From Candidatus Saccharimonadota bacterium (GTDB taxonomy: Bacteria; Patescibacteriota; Saccharimonadia; Saccharimonadales; Saccharimonadaceae), in the NCBI GenBank assembly GCA_905373345.1, contig CAJPSU010000048.1, positions 1 to 5,785 on the forward strand: DNA of 5,785 nucleotides, written 5' to 3'. Below are positions 4,666-5,785 of this stretch, one piece after another. The notes under the pieces were generated by a model, which ran no database searches, was not told where the DNA came from, and worked only from the letters and a program-made list of their open reading frames with translations. The position numbers and the translations under genes were made by a program. Every line of letters starts with the position of its first letter. Position 1 is the stretch's first letter.

Positions 4666-5785
4666 ATGGGCAAATCCGAAAAAGTATTGATGATTGCTGA
4701 TTCAATTACCGTAGGAGAGCTCGCTGAAACGCTCAATTTGCCAGTTGCGCAGCTCGTCGGTGAATTATTCAAGAATGGTATCGTGGCGACGATCAATCAG
4801 CGCATTGATTTTGAGACGGCAGAAATTATCGTTGACGAGTTAAAGCTGGATGTTGAGCTGCGGCGTAAAAAAGTTGATTCGTCGCCCGTGCAACGATTAC
4901 ATAAACCATCGGCAAATGCGTCGGTACGCCCGCCGATCGTTGCCGTAATGGGACACGTTGATCACGGAAAGACGACGTTACTTGACGCAATTCTTGATAC
5001 GAAAGTAGTTGAAGGTGAAGCGGGCGGTATTACGCAGCATATTAGCGCATACCAGACGCGGCGGAATGGTCGTACGATCACTTTGCTTGATACGCCAGGG
5101 CACGAAGCGTTTGCAGCACTTCGCCAACACGGCGCGGCGCTTACGGATGTTGTAATTATCGTGGTGGCGGCAGATGACGGCGTGATGCCGCAGACGGTTG
5201 AGGCGATTAAATTCGCCCGTAGCGCCAATGCGAAAATAGTTGTTGCAATCAACAAGATCGACAAAGAGGGCGCGAATGTTGATCGCGTAAAAGCACAGCT
5301 GGCAAGCGAATATCAGCTCAATCCGGAGGAATGGGGCGGTGATACAATCATGGTGCCGGTAAGCGCAAAAACAGGCGAAAATCTTGATAAACTTCTCGAC
5401 ATGGTGCTGCTTGTTGCCGATATGGAGGAATTGAAAGCCGACGCTGATGTGCCGGCGGAGGGCTTGGTGATTGAGGCGCACATGGAAAAAGGCCGCGGTT
5501 CGGTGGTGAATTTGCTTATTGAGCAAGGGCAGCTAAAGCCGGGACATTTTCTCGTGGCGGGCACGTCGTGCGGTAAAGTGCGCACACTGCTAAACTACAG
5601 GGGGGAAACGATCAAGTCGGCTGGTCCGTCGACGCCGGTCACTGTAACGGGATTCAAAGAACTGCCGCAATTTGGCGATATATTCACTGTAGTGAAGAAC
5701 GAAAAGACCGCACGCTTAGCAGTGGAGCGCGCTAAGGTTGAAGCCGAAAAGCAAGCTGCCAGCACCAATGTGACGGGTGCTGACC
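4666..5785 (+). CDS. infB: Translation initiation factor IF-2 (3' end outside the window)
   Basis: 373 codons are visible with no stop; the gene continues past the window edge. IF-2 is the GTPase that places initiator tRNA on the 30S subunit and promotes 50S joining. An IF2_N-like domain covers residues ~8-62 ([21 protein letters not shown]). The GTPase follows: G1 GHVDHGKTT (96-104), switch I GGITQH (120-125), G3 DTPGHEAF (142-149), G4 NKID (196-199) and G5 SAKTG (233-237). A beta-barrel domain II begins near residue 263 ([22 protein letters not shown]). The G domain starts at ~90, so the long charged linker of E. coli IF-2 is missing, as in compact IF-2 forms. The ATG is fixed by AGAAAGGAG at 6 nt. 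Probably co-transcribed with rpsA. Confidence 0.96.
   Translation, partial: MGKSEKVLMIADSITVGELAETLNLPVAQLVGELFKNGIVATINQRIDFETAEIIVDELKLDVELRRKKVDSSPVQRLHKPSANASVRPPIVAVMGHVDHGKTTLLDAILDTKVVEGEAGGITQHISAYQTRRNGRTITLLDTPGHEAFAALRQHGAALTDVVIIVVAADDGVMPQTVEAIKFARSANAKIVVAINKIDKEGANVDRVKAQLASEYQLNPEEWGGDTIMVPVSAKTGENLDKLLDMVLLVADMEELKADADVPAEGLVIEAHMEKGRGSVVNLLIEQGQLKPGHFLVAGTSCGKVRTLLNYRGETIKSAGPSTPVTVTGFKELPQFGDIFTVVKNEKTARLAVERAKVEAEKQAASTNVTGAD

Noticed and set aside
4978..5526. Long minus-strand open frame opposite infB
   Set aside because: It is antisense to clear GTPase motifs of IF-2 and resembles no family; a shadow.

Overview
The window carries the 3' end of an rRNA operon followed by housekeeping and envelope genes of a small-genome bacterium. 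I favour a Patescibacteria (CPR) member, most likely a Saccharibacteria (TM7) relative. The reasons are a four-domain ribosomal protein S1 directly followed by infB, a very short IF-2 N-terminus, a KGG-repeat protein, a Gram-positive-style LPxTG surface protein, standard TAA/TAG stops, and compact moderate-GC genes separated by AT-rich spacers. The lineage is inferred from gene content and style, not from a database search.

Layout. 1-327 is the 3' end of 23S rRNA (the sequence just after the A-loop through domain VI, with an intact sarcin-ricin loop). A structured spacer (328-508) follows, then a short 5S rRNA (510-617) and a strong intrinsic terminator (622-653). A ~380-nt region with no gene (654-1033) contains several hairpins. 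A consensus extended -10 promoter (1034-1062) then drives a 74-aa KGG-repeat protein through a leader carrying a long terminator-like hairpin. A bidirectional terminator (1420-1451) separates this gene from a minus-strand pair: a ROK-family sugar kinase (upstream) overlapping an HExxH zinc protease-like protein with a C-terminal zinc ribbon (downstream). The ROK gene diverges from a plus-strand gene for an LPxTG-anchored stalk protein; the two promoters appear to interlock. rpsA follows, with a -35 box that overlaps the stop codon of the LPxTG gene, and then infB, which runs off the window.

The two ends are translation hardware: 23S and 5S at one end, S1 and IF-2 at the other. S1 and IF-2 look co-transcribed and both act at initiation. 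The middle is accessory: stress-type KGG protein, sugar kinase, possible protease and surface protein. The more unusual points are the pre-5S stem that competes with 5S helix I, the truncated 5S helix IV, the leader hairpin before the KGG gene, the loss of all zinc ligands in the ROK protein, the strong Shine-Dalgarno far upstream of rpsA, and the possible zincin. No CRISPR array, IS element or phage module was seen.
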